Origin: Oscillospiraceae bacterium
Lineage (GTDB): Bacteria > Bacillota > Clostridia > Oscillospirales > Oscillospiraceae
Direction of reading: 5' to 3'
Assembly (NCBI GenBank): GCA_017432615.1
Contig: JAFRIV010000024.1
Coordinates: 27,538 to 91,537, forward strand
DNA length: 64,000 nt
The notes under the pieces: generated by a model
The model's input: only the letters and a program-made list of their open reading frames with translations
Told to the model about the DNA's origin: nothing
The model's database searches: none
In this document: positions 50,329 through 58,585 of the stretch, piece by piece
How positions within the stretch are numbered: position 1 is the stretch's first letter
How the letters are laid out: the number at the start of each line of letters is the position of its first letter
Made by a program: the position numbers and the translations under genes

Positions 50329-51532
50329 AAACTATTCTCACACCTGGCTGGGCTATGCCAGGAAAAACGGAAAAAAAGGGATCCGCAACCGTCTGTTGAT
50401 CGTTTATACCGTGAAATGTGCCGAGCATGTTGCCCGGGAGATCATGCTGCGCAGCGCCAGTCCTGAAGTGGAACTGATCGGCTTTGACGGCTGCACCGAC
50501 AACCAGTATGCCGTCAACCAGATCATCAGCCTGATCCGTCATCCGAATATCGGGGCTGTGCTGGCCGTCGGCCTCGGATGCGAGTATATGCAGCCGGAGT
50601 GGCTTGCCGGGATCGCTGCGGAGGAAGGAAAACCGGCGCAGTGGTTTTTCATCCAGGAGAAGGGCGGAACCCTCCCCGCCATTGAAGCGGGGCTGGCCTG
50701 GGTATCAGAAACCCTGAATATTCTGAAGACAGCGAAGCGTGTGGAAATGGGGTTTGCCGATCTGATCATCGGCGCAGAGTGCGGCGGGAGTGACTATACC
50801 AGCGGACTTGCCGGAAATGTTGTGGTCGGCCGCTTTTTCGACCGCCTGGTGGAGACCGGCGGGACCGCAGTTTTTGAGGAGATCGTTGAGGCGATCGGTC
50901 TGGACTGGTTCCTTACCTCCCGCGCCGCAAATGAGCAGGCCCGGCAGGAACTCCAGCATACCTACGACAAGGCACTGGACTATTGCCGGCATGCCCGGCA
51001 GTATTCCATCAGTCCCGGCAATTTTGCCGGTGGGCTTTCCACCATCGAAGAAAAAAGCATGGGCGCCGTTGTAAAAAGCGGCACGCAGCCGATCCAGGGC
51101 GTGATCAAAGTTTCTGTGACGCCTCCACACCCCGGTCTGTGGCTGCTGGATTCCACCCCGGATCCGTATTTTATGGACTTCGGGATCACCAACCCGAGCG
51201 ACAACGAAGGCCTGACGGATCTGGCAAGCACCGGTGCACACCTTGTTTTCCTCGTGACAGGCAGAGGAAACGTCGTCGGCAATGCTGTTGCCCCCTGCAT
51301 CAAGATCACCGGAAATGCCGACACTTATGCCCGCATGGCCGGCGATATGGATTTCAATGCCGGGACGACACTCAGCGGGGAACGCACGCTGGAGGAAAGC
51401 GCCGCGGATCTCGCCGCGCTGGTTGCCTCTGTAGCCTCGGGTACACCGACGAAAAGCGAAGCCCTCGGGCACAAGGAGTTCCATATCCTTTACAAGTATC
51501 AGGAAAAGCAGGTGCTGCCCTGTAAGCAATAA
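50321..51532 (+). CDS. uxaA: UxaA-type dehydratase large subunit
   Basis: A 403-residue protein with the catalytic domain of altronate/galactarate dehydratases. Landmarks are GRKNGKKGIRNRLLIVYTV (as ARKNGKKGIRNR), ECGGSDYTSGLAGN, and the C-terminal VVGNAVAPCIKITGNADTYARM with metal-binding residues. It forms a complex with the SAF protein encoded just upstream. Related proteins act on altronate, galactarate or sulfolactate; the neighbours favour altronate or another aldarate. Confidence 0.9.
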   Translation: MNENYSHTWLGYARKNGKKGIRNRLLIVYTVKCAEHVAREIMLRSASPEVELIGFDGCTDNQYAVNQIISLIRHPNIGAVLAVGLGCEYMQPEWLAGIAAEEGKPAQWFFIQEKGGTLPAIEAGLAWVSETLNILKTAKRVEMGFADLIIGAECGGSDYTSGLAGNVVVGRFFDRLVETGGTAVFEEIVEAIGLDWFLTSRAANEQARQELQHTYDKALDYCRHARQYSISPGNFAGGLSTIEEKSMGAVVKSGTQPIQGVIKVSVTPPHPGLWLLDSTPDPYFMDFGITNPSDNEGLTDLASTGAHLVFLVTGRGNVVGNAVAPCIKITGNADTYARMAGDMDFNAGTTLSGERTLEESAADLAALVASVASGTPTKSEALGHKEFHILYKYQEKQVLPCKQ

Positions 51533-51550
51533 TCGGCAGCAGAACAAATA

Positions 51551-51612
51551 TGGCTGTGAAGAATGCAGGAGATCTTTAAATATTCTCCCGCTCTCTTCAC
51601 AGCCGTTCTTTT
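51551..51612 (+). terminator. Terminator of the SDR-uxaA operon
   Basis: GGCTGTGAAGA pairs with TCTTCACAGCC, with an inner GGAGA/TCTCC pair, followed by GTTCTTTTGCC. Confidence 0.8.
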
Positions 51613-51632
51613 GCCTGTGCTGTATGCCTGGT

Positions 51633-52187
51633 TTACTGCATTTGCTCTTCAAAGATCTTTTTGAATTTCTCCGGCTCCGGAATGGCGTAGAAAACAGCCT
51701 GTTCACAGATTCCCTCGTCGTCCGTAAATACGGTTCCTGCCCCCATCGTACGCCACTTTCTGCTCTTTTTTCGAACGGCATCCCGTCCTACGAGCAGTGT
51801 GGTATGCCCATCCTCATCCATGCTGAAAAGATATTCCTTAATGGCAGAAAACGGGATTTCGCGGATGCTTTCGCTTTTCCAGAGCAGGCGCTCACTGGTA
51901 ATGACAAAGGTCTGCCGGCGGATCCTTCTGGCATCCATCAGAGGGGTTGCCATCACCAGCACCCCCAAAAGCAGGATGCCGATGGGAATCCCGATTTTAA
52001 ATTCCGACGTTGACCTCATGCTGGAGTAATAAGCTATTACTGCCGCTATACAAACTGCCGCTGTAACAATTACCCTGATGAGAATCGATTTTTTATTGGT
52101 TTTATCCAATAAGGAAAACGCCTCCGGGGTCCCCTGCCATAAAACCTGTTCGTCTGTATGAAGAATCTCTGTAATTGAATCGCCCAT
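51633..52187 (-). CDS. Membrane PH-domain protein
   Basis: A 184-residue protein from MGDSITEIL, with GGAGG five bases upstream. Two membrane helices (about 30-55 and 65-85) are followed by a bacterial pleckstrin-homology domain: RRIRRQTFVITSERLLWKS, IPFSAIKEYLF, and the final helix PEKFKKIFEEQM. The family is widespread and poorly defined. It stands alone, convergent with the uxaA operon. Confidence 0.75.
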   Translation of the reverse strand: MGDSITEILHTDEQVLWQGTPEAFSLLDKTNKKSILIRVIVTAAVCIAAVIAYYSSMRSTSEFKIGIPIGILLLGVLVMATPLMDARRIRRQTFVITSERLLWKSESIREIPFSAIKEYLFSMDEDGHTTLLVGRDAVRKKSRKWRTMGAGTVFTDDEGICEQAVFYAIPEPEKFKKIFEEQMQ

Positions 52188-52436
52188 GGTGTCCTCCGAT
52201 AAAATAAATATCTTACGGAAAAAGTATATCATCGGAAGCCATAAAGACAGTGCTAAGAACAGCGCTGTATTCTTCAGTCCCTGTTAACAAATACCTCTTT
52301 TCCGTTCAGTTCCTGCCAAGGAGATAATTACCAGTGTAATGCGGCCATATTTCGCGGTTACCGCGTATGCGGCGAGCAAAACGGTATTTATATTTTATGA
52401 TGAATTTGGTTATTTTAAATTCCGCATAAATTATTT

Positions 52437-52471
52437 CTTAACGCCTACTTAACAGGAAGCTGTGATATAGT
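52437..52471 (+). promoter_or_regulatory. kdpDE promoter with 11-bp direct repeat
   Basis: Two CTTAAC hexamers (52437-52442 and 52448-52453) with 11-base spacing lie 12 bases upstream of TATAGT (52466-52471), covering the position of the poor -35. This is the arrangement expected for an OmpR/KdpE-type activator. The 250 bases upstream hold no gene. Confidence 0.55.
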
Positions 52472-52497
52472 ACACTTAGGTTATTATGGAGAAGCAC

Positions 52498-53589
52498 ATG
52501 AAGACGTTTTTAAAAAAAATACGGTCTCTGTTCCCTCTCTCATGGAAAGACTGCCTGATCCTTGTGCTGGTAATGGCGGCAGGCTCCGGCATCTGCACTC
52601 TTCTGCAGACGATCAGCACTTCAGATGTTCACGTCCCGATGATTTTTGTGCTGATGGTGCTGATCATCTCCATGCTGACAGATGGCTATTTCTACGGCAT
52701 TCTTGCCGCAGTGGCAAGCGTTTTTGCGGTGAATTGGGCCTTTACCTATCCCTATATGAAGCTGGATTTCTCCGTATACGGCTACCCTCTCACCTTTATC
52801 ACGATGCTGGCCGTTGGGATCGCCTCTTCTGCACTCGCTACGCGGCTGAAGGAACAGCAGAAGCTCCGCCTTGAAGCCGAGCGGGAAAAGACACGCGCCA
52901 ATCTGCTGCGCTCAGTGTCTCACGATCTCCGCACGCCCCTGACCACCATCAGCGGCTCCATCTCGGCCGTACTGGAAAACGGCAATACCATGGAGGAAGA
53001 AGAGAAACGGGAACTGCTTGTCAATGCCCGTGAAGATGCCCAATGGCTGAACCGCCTGGTGGAGAATCTCCTTTCCATTACACGCATCAGCGGCAGCAGC
53101 GCGATCCATAAAACCGATGAGCTTCTGGAAGAAGTGATCAGTGAAGCCGTAGTCAGCTTTCAGAAGCGAAACCCCGATGTAAAAGTATCCGTCTCTCTGC
53201 CGGAAGAACCTCTGTTTGTACCCATGGATGCCATGCTTATAGAACAGGTGCTGCGAAACCTGATGGAAAATGCGGTTGTACACGGACAGACAACCGACCG
53301 GATCCAGATTGCTGCCGTCCGGGAAGGGACTCATATCGCCGTTTCGGTTGCCGACAACGGGCGCGGGATCTCCCAGCAGATGCTTCCGCATCTGTTTGAC
53401 GGGATGATTCCCATGGAGAAAAAAAATTCTGACGGAAACCGTTTTATGGGGATCGGCCTTGCGGTATGCCGTACGATCATTGAAGCGCACGGCGGGACGA
53501 TTTCCGCCGCCAACCGGAAAGAAGGCGGCGCAGTATTCCGCTTTACACTGGAAACAGGAGGGAACACCCGTTATGAATATTCGGGATAA
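52498..53589 (+). CDS. KdpD-like sensor histidine kinase without N-terminal KdpD domain
   Basis: A 363-residue protein. The start at MKTFLKKIRS has GGAG six bases upstream; an ATG four codons earlier is also possible. Four membrane helices (about 18-112) form a DUF4118 region as in KdpD. The kinase has SVSHDLRTPLTT (H142), NLMENAVVHG, VADNGRGIS and GIGLAVCRTI. The universal-stress and sensor-kinase domains that make up the first 400 residues of KdpD are missing. It overlaps kdpE by 17 bases and probably responds to potassium or turgor. Confidence 0.9.
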   Translation: MKTFLKKIRSLFPLSWKDCLILVLVMAAGSGICTLLQTISTSDVHVPMIFVLMVLIISMLTDGYFYGILAAVASVFAVNWAFTYPYMKLDFSVYGYPLTFITMLAVGIASSALATRLKEQQKLRLEAEREKTRANLLRSVSHDLRTPLTTISGSISAVLENGNTMEEEEKRELLVNAREDAQWLNRLVENLLSITRISGSSAIHKTDELLEEVISEAVVSFQKRNPDVKVSVSLPEEPLFVPMDAMLIEQVLRNLMENAVVHGQTTDRIQIAAVREGTHIAVSVADNGRGISQQMLPHLFDGMIPMEKKNSDGNRFMGIGLAVCRTIIEAHGGTISAANRKEGGAVFRFTLETGGNTRYEYSG

Positions 53590-54274
53590 AATACTGGTCG
53601 TGGAAGACGAAAAAAGCATCTCCGGGTTTATCCGCACCGTCCTTGCCGGCGCCGGATATGATGTGATTTCCGCACACAATGCTGCAGAGGCTTTTTTGAT
53701 GATCAGTTCACACTGTCCCGATCTTGTGCTGCTGGATCTCGGGCTGCCGGATCTGGACGGCACAGCCGTGATTGAAGCCGTCCGGCAGTGGACACAGCTT
53801 CCCATCATTGTGGTGTCTGCCCGCTCGTTTGAAAAAGACAAGATCGATGCGCTGGACCTGGGTGCAGATGATTACATCACCAAACCCTTTTCCGCCCCGG
53901 AACTTCTCGCGAGAGTGCGCGTAGCCATCCGCCACACAAGGCTTTCCGGGATGATGACCAGCAGCGGAAAATTTATCTCCGGCGATCTCACGGTAGACTA
54001 TGACAAACACATGGTCACCGTAAAAGGTGAAAACTGCCACCTGACACAGAATGAATTCAAGATTGTCTCCCTGCTCAGCCGCTGTGCGGGGAAGGTACTG
54101 ACCTACGATTTTATCATGAAAGAGCTGTGGGGGCCGCAAAGCCGCGGCACCAACCAGATCCTCCGCGTCAATATGGCAAATATCCGCCGCAAGATCGAGC
54201 ACAATCCCGCCGAGCCGAAATATATTTTCACCGAGGTCGGCGTCGGTTACCGCATGATCGAGCCGGATGCCTGA
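53573..54274 (+). CDS. kdpE: KdpE-like response regulator
   Basis: A 233-residue OmpR-class regulator. The receiver has the acidic pair E11-D12, the phospho-acceptor D55 (LLDLGLPDLDG) and K104 (ITKPFSAPELLARV). The winged helix (about 135-230) has LTQNEFKIVSLLSRCAGKVLTYDFIMKELWG and the wing FTEVGVGYRM, typical for KdpE. GGAGG precedes the ATG. kup lies directly downstream on the other strand. Confidence 0.93.
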   Translation: MNIRDKILVVEDEKSISGFIRTVLAGAGYDVISAHNAAEAFLMISSHCPDLVLLDLGLPDLDGTAVIEAVRQWTQLPIIVVSARSFEKDKIDALDLGADDYITKPFSAPELLARVRVAIRHTRLSGMMTSSGKFISGDLTVDYDKHMVTVKGENCHLTQNEFKIVSLLSRCAGKVLTYDFIMKELWGPQSRGTNQILRVNMANIRRKIEHNPAEPKYIFTEVGVGYRMIEPDA

Positions 54275-54303
54275 CCTGTACTCTCCTGGTAATTCTCTCT
54301 TTG

Positions 54304-54348
54304 AAAAGGCAGAAGAACAGCCTGAACCGACTGCTCTTCTGCCTTTTT
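54304..54348. terminator. Bidirectional terminator between kdpE and kup
   Basis: AAAAGGCAGAAGA (54304-54316) pairs with TCTTCTGCCTTTTT (54335-54348); both strands end in T-runs. Confidence 0.85.
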
Positions 54349-54357
54349 CATCCTTTG

Positions 54358-56427
54358 TCAGCTCTCCTGCCTGTTTTCCCGGAGGAGCTTTTCTCTTTTA
54401 TGGACACTGTCAGTAATCAGCGGCACCCTCTCCACGATCTGAGAAGAGGTATCCAGCCCGTACCATTTGGCCCGCGATCCCGCCAGAGAACGGATCGCAT
54501 ACTTGGAATTGAGTATCACAACATCCGCGGCAGACAGTTCAGCGGCGGAGGGAACCGCTTTTTTCAGGATGCAGAATTTAAAACTGCCGACGCTGGACTT
54601 GCCGTATATGGAGTATTTTCTCTCCTGCGGGGGCATTTCACCGCTTGCCAGCAGATCTCCGATGATCTGCCGGATATAGACATTCACGCACTGTTCCATT
54701 TTATACCCGAGATTCAGCCGCACTCGGAAGATGAAATCCGTCCCGTAAGTTTCTACCGTATACGTCATGGTATTCGGATCGTCCATGACATTGACGCTGA
54801 TAAACCAGTAGGCGGATGCACGCTTCGGATCCTTGTCGAGGATCGAATAGAGGATGTCGCGGTCCATTCCCTCTTCCACGGAATTTTCAATGAATACAAT
54901 GTTCTCTGCGATGCGGGGGATCGAGTCATCCTCGCGGAGCATACGCAGATTTTCAATATAGTTTTTCGGCTGCAGACGCACGCTGTACCGGTTTTCCAGC
55001 TCTGTGCCCCTGTGCCAGATGACCATGATCGCCAGGATCAGCAGGGCAATCAGCACTGTTATATAGCCGCCGATCATAAATTTGCTCAAACTGGAAAGGA
55101 AAAACACTGCTTCGATCGAGCCGAAAACGGTCAGCATCAGCACTGCGGAGAACCGGTGGCTGCGGATCCTGCCAAGATATACCGAAAGCAAAAGAGTGGT
55201 CATCAGCATCGTTACCGTTATCGCAAGACCGTAGGCAGCCTCCATGCGGGCACTGGTTTTAAAATACAGTACCACCAGCGTGCATCCGGCCCACAGCACC
55301 AGATTGACCGTGCTGATATAGATCTGTCCTTTTGTATCAGAGGGGTATTCCACCTTCAGATGAGGCATCAGATCCAGCCGAATAGCCTCTGAAACCAGAG
55401 TATACGAGCCTGTAATCAGTGCCTGAGAGGCTATGATTGCCGCGGAAGTACTCAGCAGAATGGCAAACGGGCGAAGAAATTCCGGCAGCATCATAAAGAA
55501 AGGATTCATGTCTTCCAGCAGGGCAAGGGCCGTATTGCCCCGGTTGCAGATGATCCATGCGCCCTGTCCCAGATAATTCAGGATCAGGCAGAGCTTCACA
55601 AACGGCCAGCTGAAATAGATATTTTCCCGGCCGACATGCCCCATATCGGAATAGAGTGCTTCTGCACCCGTCGCCGCAAGGAAGACGCTGCCGAGGATCA
55701 TAAACCCTTTTTTATTTGTCGGGCTAAACAGAAGACGGACGGCGTAGAGCGGGTTGAAGGCTTTCAGGACGGAAAGATCCAATGCAATATTCCGCAGCCC
55801 GTTGACGCCAAGGAAAAGAAACCAGATCAGCATGACCGGCCCGAAAAAACGTCCGATCTTGCTGGTGCCGGCACGCTGGACGACAAACAGGATGAGAATG
55901 ATCATCAGAGTGATCAGGATCACCTTCTGCTCTTTCTCTCCGAGGAAGGCATTCATCACCGGGATGCTGCGCAATCCTTCAATAGCTGTCGTAACGGTAA
56001 CGGCAGGCGTCAGTACACCGTCTGCCAGCAGTGCCGCACCGCCGAGCATGGCGGGGAAAATCAACCATTTTCCACATCTCTTTACCAGAGAATACAGGGC
56101 AAAAATACCCCCTTCTCCCCGGTTGTCGGCTTTCATGGCTATGACGACATACTTGATCGTTGTGAGCAGAGTGATCGTCCAGATCACCAGAGAGAGGGAG
56201 CCGATGATCAGTTCGGAAGAAACGGTTGTGAATCCGCCGTTTCCTTCGATGATCGACTTCATCACGTACATGGGAGAAGTCCCAATGTCCCCGTATACGA
56301 TCCCGATGGTTACCAGGAACATTGCAAAAGAAAACCGTTTTTTTCCCTTCAATCGTCTACCCGCTTTCTTTGAAGAAAGATATGGACCGGAATCCAGGAT
56401 TCCTCCAGATTGTAAGGAATATACCAT
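54358..56427 (-). CDS. kup: Kup potassium uptake protein
   Basis: Up to 689 residues. Twelve membrane helices follow the family pattern: VTIGIVYGDIGTSPMYV near 40, ADNRGEGGIFALYSL near 97, GVLTPAVTVTTAIEGL and GQGAWI, then a cytoplasmic C-terminal domain. The start is uncertain: the ATG at 56427 has no ribosome site, whereas GGAGG lies about 22 bases inside the frame, so a rarer start codon a few residues later is possible. Faces the kdpDE operon and shares a direct-repeat motif with it. Confidence 0.93.
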   Translation of the reverse strand: MVYSLQSGGILDSGPYLSSKKAGRRLKGKKRFSFAMFLVTIGIVYGDIGTSPMYVMKSIIEGNGGFTTVSSELIIGSLSLVIWTITLLTTIKYVVIAMKADNRGEGGIFALYSLVKRCGKWLIFPAMLGGAALLADGVLTPAVTVTTAIEGLRSIPVMNAFLGEKEQKVILITLMIILILFVVQRAGTSKIGRFFGPVMLIWFLFLGVNGLRNIALDLSVLKAFNPLYAVRLLFSPTNKKGFMILGSVFLAATGAEALYSDMGHVGRENIYFSWPFVKLCLILNYLGQGAWIICNRGNTALALLEDMNPFFMMLPEFLRPFAILLSTSAAIIASQALITGSYTLVSEAIRLDLMPHLKVEYPSDTKGQIYISTVNLVLWAGCTLVVLYFKTSARMEAAYGLAITVTMLMTTLLLSVYLGRIRSHRFSAVLMLTVFGSIEAVFFLSSLSKFMIGGYITVLIALLILAIMVIWHRGTELENRYSVRLQPKNYIENLRMLREDDSIPRIAENIVFIENSVEEGMDRDILYSILDKDPKRASAYWFISVNVMDDPNTMTYTVETYGTDFIFRVRLNLGYKMEQCVNVYIRQIIGDLLASGEMPPQERKYSIYGKSSVGSFKFCILKKAVPSAAELSAADVVILNSKYAIRSLAGSRAKWYGLDTSSQIVERVPLITDSVHKREKLLRENRQES

Positions 56428-56450
56428 ATTTAAACTGAGGCAGCAGATTT

Positions 56451-56467
56451 CTTAGCGTATTCTTAGC
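56451..56467. promoter_or_regulatory. 11-bp direct repeat before kup
   Basis: Two CTTAGC hexamers (56451-56456 and 56462-56467), spaced 11 bases, about 25 bases before the first possible kup start. Same form as CTTAAC-N5-CTTAAC before kdpD, but in the opposite orientation relative to the gene. Confidence 0.5.
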
Positions 56468-56531
56468 CGAAATCAGCCTATTCTTTATGGTTTCTTGGCG
56501 TTCTCCCGTGACGTATCTCATCTCTCTGTAT

Positions 56532-56578
56532 AAAGCAAAGAGCTGCCGGCCTTCCTCTGGCCTGCAGCTCTTTGCTTT
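56532..56578 (-). terminator. Terminator of mgtC
   Basis: AAAGCAAAGAGCTGC (from 56532) pairs with GCAGCTCTTTGCTTT (to 56578), with an inner GGCC/GGCC pair; on the minus strand the 3' arm ends TTTGCTTTATAC. Confidence 0.8.
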
Positions 56579-56594
56579 GCTTGTCCGGCTTCCC

Positions 56595-57314
56595 TCAGAT
56601 ATTTACAACGGCAACTTCTTTTACATTTGTAAACTGGGAAAGCTTTTTATTCACATCATCTGCCGTAATCAGGGTTTTGCTTTTCAGGGTGGCGTTATAG
56701 CGGATAAATCCTTCCTCGCGGGTGATGCGGCATTCAATAACCGTGGCATTATACTGTTTCATCAGCTCATTAAAGCTCTGCTGAAACCCGTCGGTGTTTT
56801 CTGCCGTAATATCAATATTACAGCTTCTGTAGCTGTCTGCACCGACTGTCACGATATGCATCAGCATCTGGATAAATGCAATGATGACCGTGCCCACGAT
56901 TCCAATCATATACATTCCGGAGCCAATGGCCAGCCCAATGGCAGCTGTAGCCCAGATTCCTGCAGCAGTAGTCAGGCCGGTAACACTGCCGCCGTTTTTA
57001 AAGATCATTCCGGCGCCGAGAAAGCTCACGCCGCTGACCACCTGTGCGGCGACACGGGCAGGGTCTGCGCCTCTGGTTCCGTTGTACAGGGTTCCATCCG
57101 CCGCAGTGAGGTCCGCAAAGCCATACTTGGATACGATCATAATCAGGCATGCCGCACAGCAGACGATCATATGCGTGCGTACGCCAGCTTCTTTGAATCT
57201 CCTGGAGCGTTCAATACCAAGGCCAAACCCACAGGCCCCGGACATCAGAATCCTCAGGATAAAATCAAGATTCTGCAGCAGAGAAAACTGTGAATTGAGA
57301 TATGTAGAGAGCAT
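56595..57314 (-). CDS. mgtC: MgtC/SapB family membrane protein
   Basis: A 239-residue protein from MLSTYLNSQFSLL, with GGAGG ten bases upstream. Membrane helices carry the signatures FGLGIERSRRFKEAGVRTHMIVC and RVAAQVVSGVSFLGAGMIFKNGGSVTGLTTAAGIW. The C-terminal 85 residues form an ACT-like domain. MgtC proteins influence magnesium homeostasis and membrane potential. No magnesium riboswitch is apparent in the 50-base leader. It lies next to kup but has its own promoter. Confidence 0.92.
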   Translation of the reverse strand: MLSTYLNSQFSLLQNLDFILRILMSGACGFGLGIERSRRFKEAGVRTHMIVCCAACLIMIVSKYGFADLTAADGTLYNGTRGADPARVAAQVVSGVSFLGAGMIFKNGGSVTGLTTAAGIWATAAIGLAIGSGMYMIGIVGTVIIAFIQMLMHIVTVGADSYRSCNIDITAENTDGFQQSFNELMKQYNATVIECRITREEGFIRYNATLKSKTLITADDVNKKLSQFTNVKEVAVVNI

Positions 57315-57371
57315 CTCATCGCTTCCTCCTTTCCTTCTGTTTGAGGGCAATCGCCTCTGAAAGATGCAGAA

Positions 57372-57400
57372 ATTGTACTCCTTTCTCGTCATAAAGTCAA
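57372..57400 (-). promoter_or_regulatory. Promoter of mgtC
   Basis: TTGACT (57395-57400) and TACAAT (57372-57377) on the minus strand with a 17-base spacer. Confidence 0.8.
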
Positions 57401-57486
57401 ACAAAAAACAGGATTTTTTCCTATTATTTTTGTAGATTTTTTTCTATTATTTTTTCGTTCTCTTAACTTTCGGCTCTTTATCCTTA

Positions 57487-57517
57487 GCAGATATTTTATC
57501 TGCTGTAATAGTACAAT
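57487..57517 (+). promoter_or_regulatory. Promoter region of the oadG-tctB pair with palindrome
   Basis: GCAGATA-TTT-TATCTGC (57487-57503) is a perfect inverted repeat over the -35 position; TACAAT (57512-57517) is the -10. A good -35 is missing, so a regulator probably binds the palindrome. Confidence 0.5.
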
Positions 57518-57554
57518 ATTTCAGAAAATCTGATACTCGGAGGTCCTACAGCAA

Positions 57555-57902
57555 ATGGATATGGTTAACATTTCCGTCGGAACAGCAGCTACCATTGTCA
57601 TTCTTGGTATGGCCGTTGTTTTCCTGGGGCTCATTATGCTGATGCTCGTGATTCAGCTGATGAGTAAATTCTTTATCCGCAAACAGGCGAAAGCAAGAGC
57701 AGAAGCAGAAGAGAAAGCGGCATCCCCCGCTGATGTGCCTGCACCGGTCAAAGCTGATCTGGCACCCGGCACAGCTGGAGAATGCAAACTCTATGACACA
57801 GATCCCCGTACTGCAGCCATTATTATGGCAATTGTTGCAGACGAGTTGAAAACGCCGTTGAATGAGCTCCGCTTTAAATCCATAAAAGAAGTCAGGGAGT
57901 AA
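57555..57902 (+). CDS. OadG-family small membrane subunit
   Basis: A 115-residue protein. One membrane helix (about 12-36, ATIVILGMAVVFLGLIMLMLVI) matches the gamma subunit of oxaloacetate decarboxylase-type sodium pumps, followed by a charged linker rich in Ala, Lys, Glu and Pro (45-75) and a C-terminal TDPRTAAIIMAIVADEL helix. OadG normally stabilises the OadA-OadB complex; neither subunit is present here. GGAGG lies eleven bases upstream. It is six bases before a TctB gene. Confidence 0.8.
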   Translation: MDMVNISVGTAATIVILGMAVVFLGLIMLMLVIQLMSKFFIRKQAKARAEAEEKAASPADVPAPVKADLAPGTAGECKLYDTDPRTAAIIMAIVADELKTPLNELRFKSIKEVRE

Positions 57903-57908
57903 TCAATC

Positions 57909-58442
57909 ATGGGCAACAAGAAAATGCAATCCAAAGCTTTTGCCAATCTGGTTGCTTCCATTGTGCTCATTCTTTTTGAATTATGGGCATGGATACAGAC
58001 AGATTCCATCAAAAAAGCAAAAAATGCTGTCGTCCAGCCTTCTGTCTTCCCCCGCATTATGATTGCCGGGATGGCAGTTTTTACCACAGCGCTGCTGATT
58101 CAGTCTCTTCTGGCGCTCAGCGGCAGGCGTACAAGCAGCGATACGAAAGAACAGGCGGAATCTCTTAATCCATTCAGGGACAAAGGGGTACTGGCTGCCT
58201 TATTTGTTATTGCATTGTGCGCTTTGTATGTGCTTCCCTTCAAAATTGTCGGTTTTCTGGCTGCAAGTTTTCTGCTTTCTGCCATCATTATGTGGCTTAT
58301 AGGATTAAGAAATCCTCTGAAACTGCTCCTTGTTTCTTTCCTGGTCCCTTTTGGCATGTGGCTGATCTTTTACAAGTTTCTCTCCGTTAACATTCCAATG
58401 GGGGTGTTTCAGTTTCTGAAAGATCTGGTAGACAAGCTATAA
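57909..58442 (+). CDS. Orphan TctB-family transporter subunit
   Basis: A 177-residue protein with four membrane helices in the TctB (DUF1468) pattern. The first helix starts FANLVASIVLILFELWAW, the last ends WLIFYKFLSVNIPMGVF, where PMGVF is a family hallmark. It lies apart from the complete TctCBA set on the opposite strand, which has its own TctB, so this copy is an extra. Its partner may be the OadG protein encoded just upstream. Confidence 0.8.
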   Translation: MGNKKMQSKAFANLVASIVLILFELWAWIQTDSIKKAKNAVVQPSVFPRIMIAGMAVFTTALLIQSLLALSGRRTSSDTKEQAESLNPFRDKGVLAALFVIALCALYVLPFKIVGFLAASFLLSAIIMWLIGLRNPLKLLLVSFLVPFGMWLIFYKFLSVNIPMGVFQFLKDLVDKL

Positions 58443-58459
58443 AAAGATGCCCTTCCAAT

Positions 58460-58513
58460 GCAAATCAGGCTGTGATGGATCCCATCACAGCCTGATTTGC
58501 TTGTCTTTTTTTT
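58460..58513. terminator. Strong terminator between the convergent tct units
   Basis: GCAAATCAGGCTGTGATGG pairs perfectly with its complement around a short ATCC-type centre (58460-58500). TTGTCTTTTTTTTA follows on the plus strand. Confidence 0.92.
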
Positions 58514-58585
58514 ACGATATTTATTCCGCTTTTCTCATGCCGTTTTCCGTCACTGTCGGCAAACTGCATCGGGATCATTCCATAA

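Noticed and set aside
56428-56530. c-di-AMP (ydaO-type) riboswitch before kup
   Set aside because: The space is too short for the known fold and the conserved elements are not seen.
57315-57371. Magnesium riboswitch before mgtC
   Set aside because: The leader from the promoter is only about 50 bases and has no matching stems.
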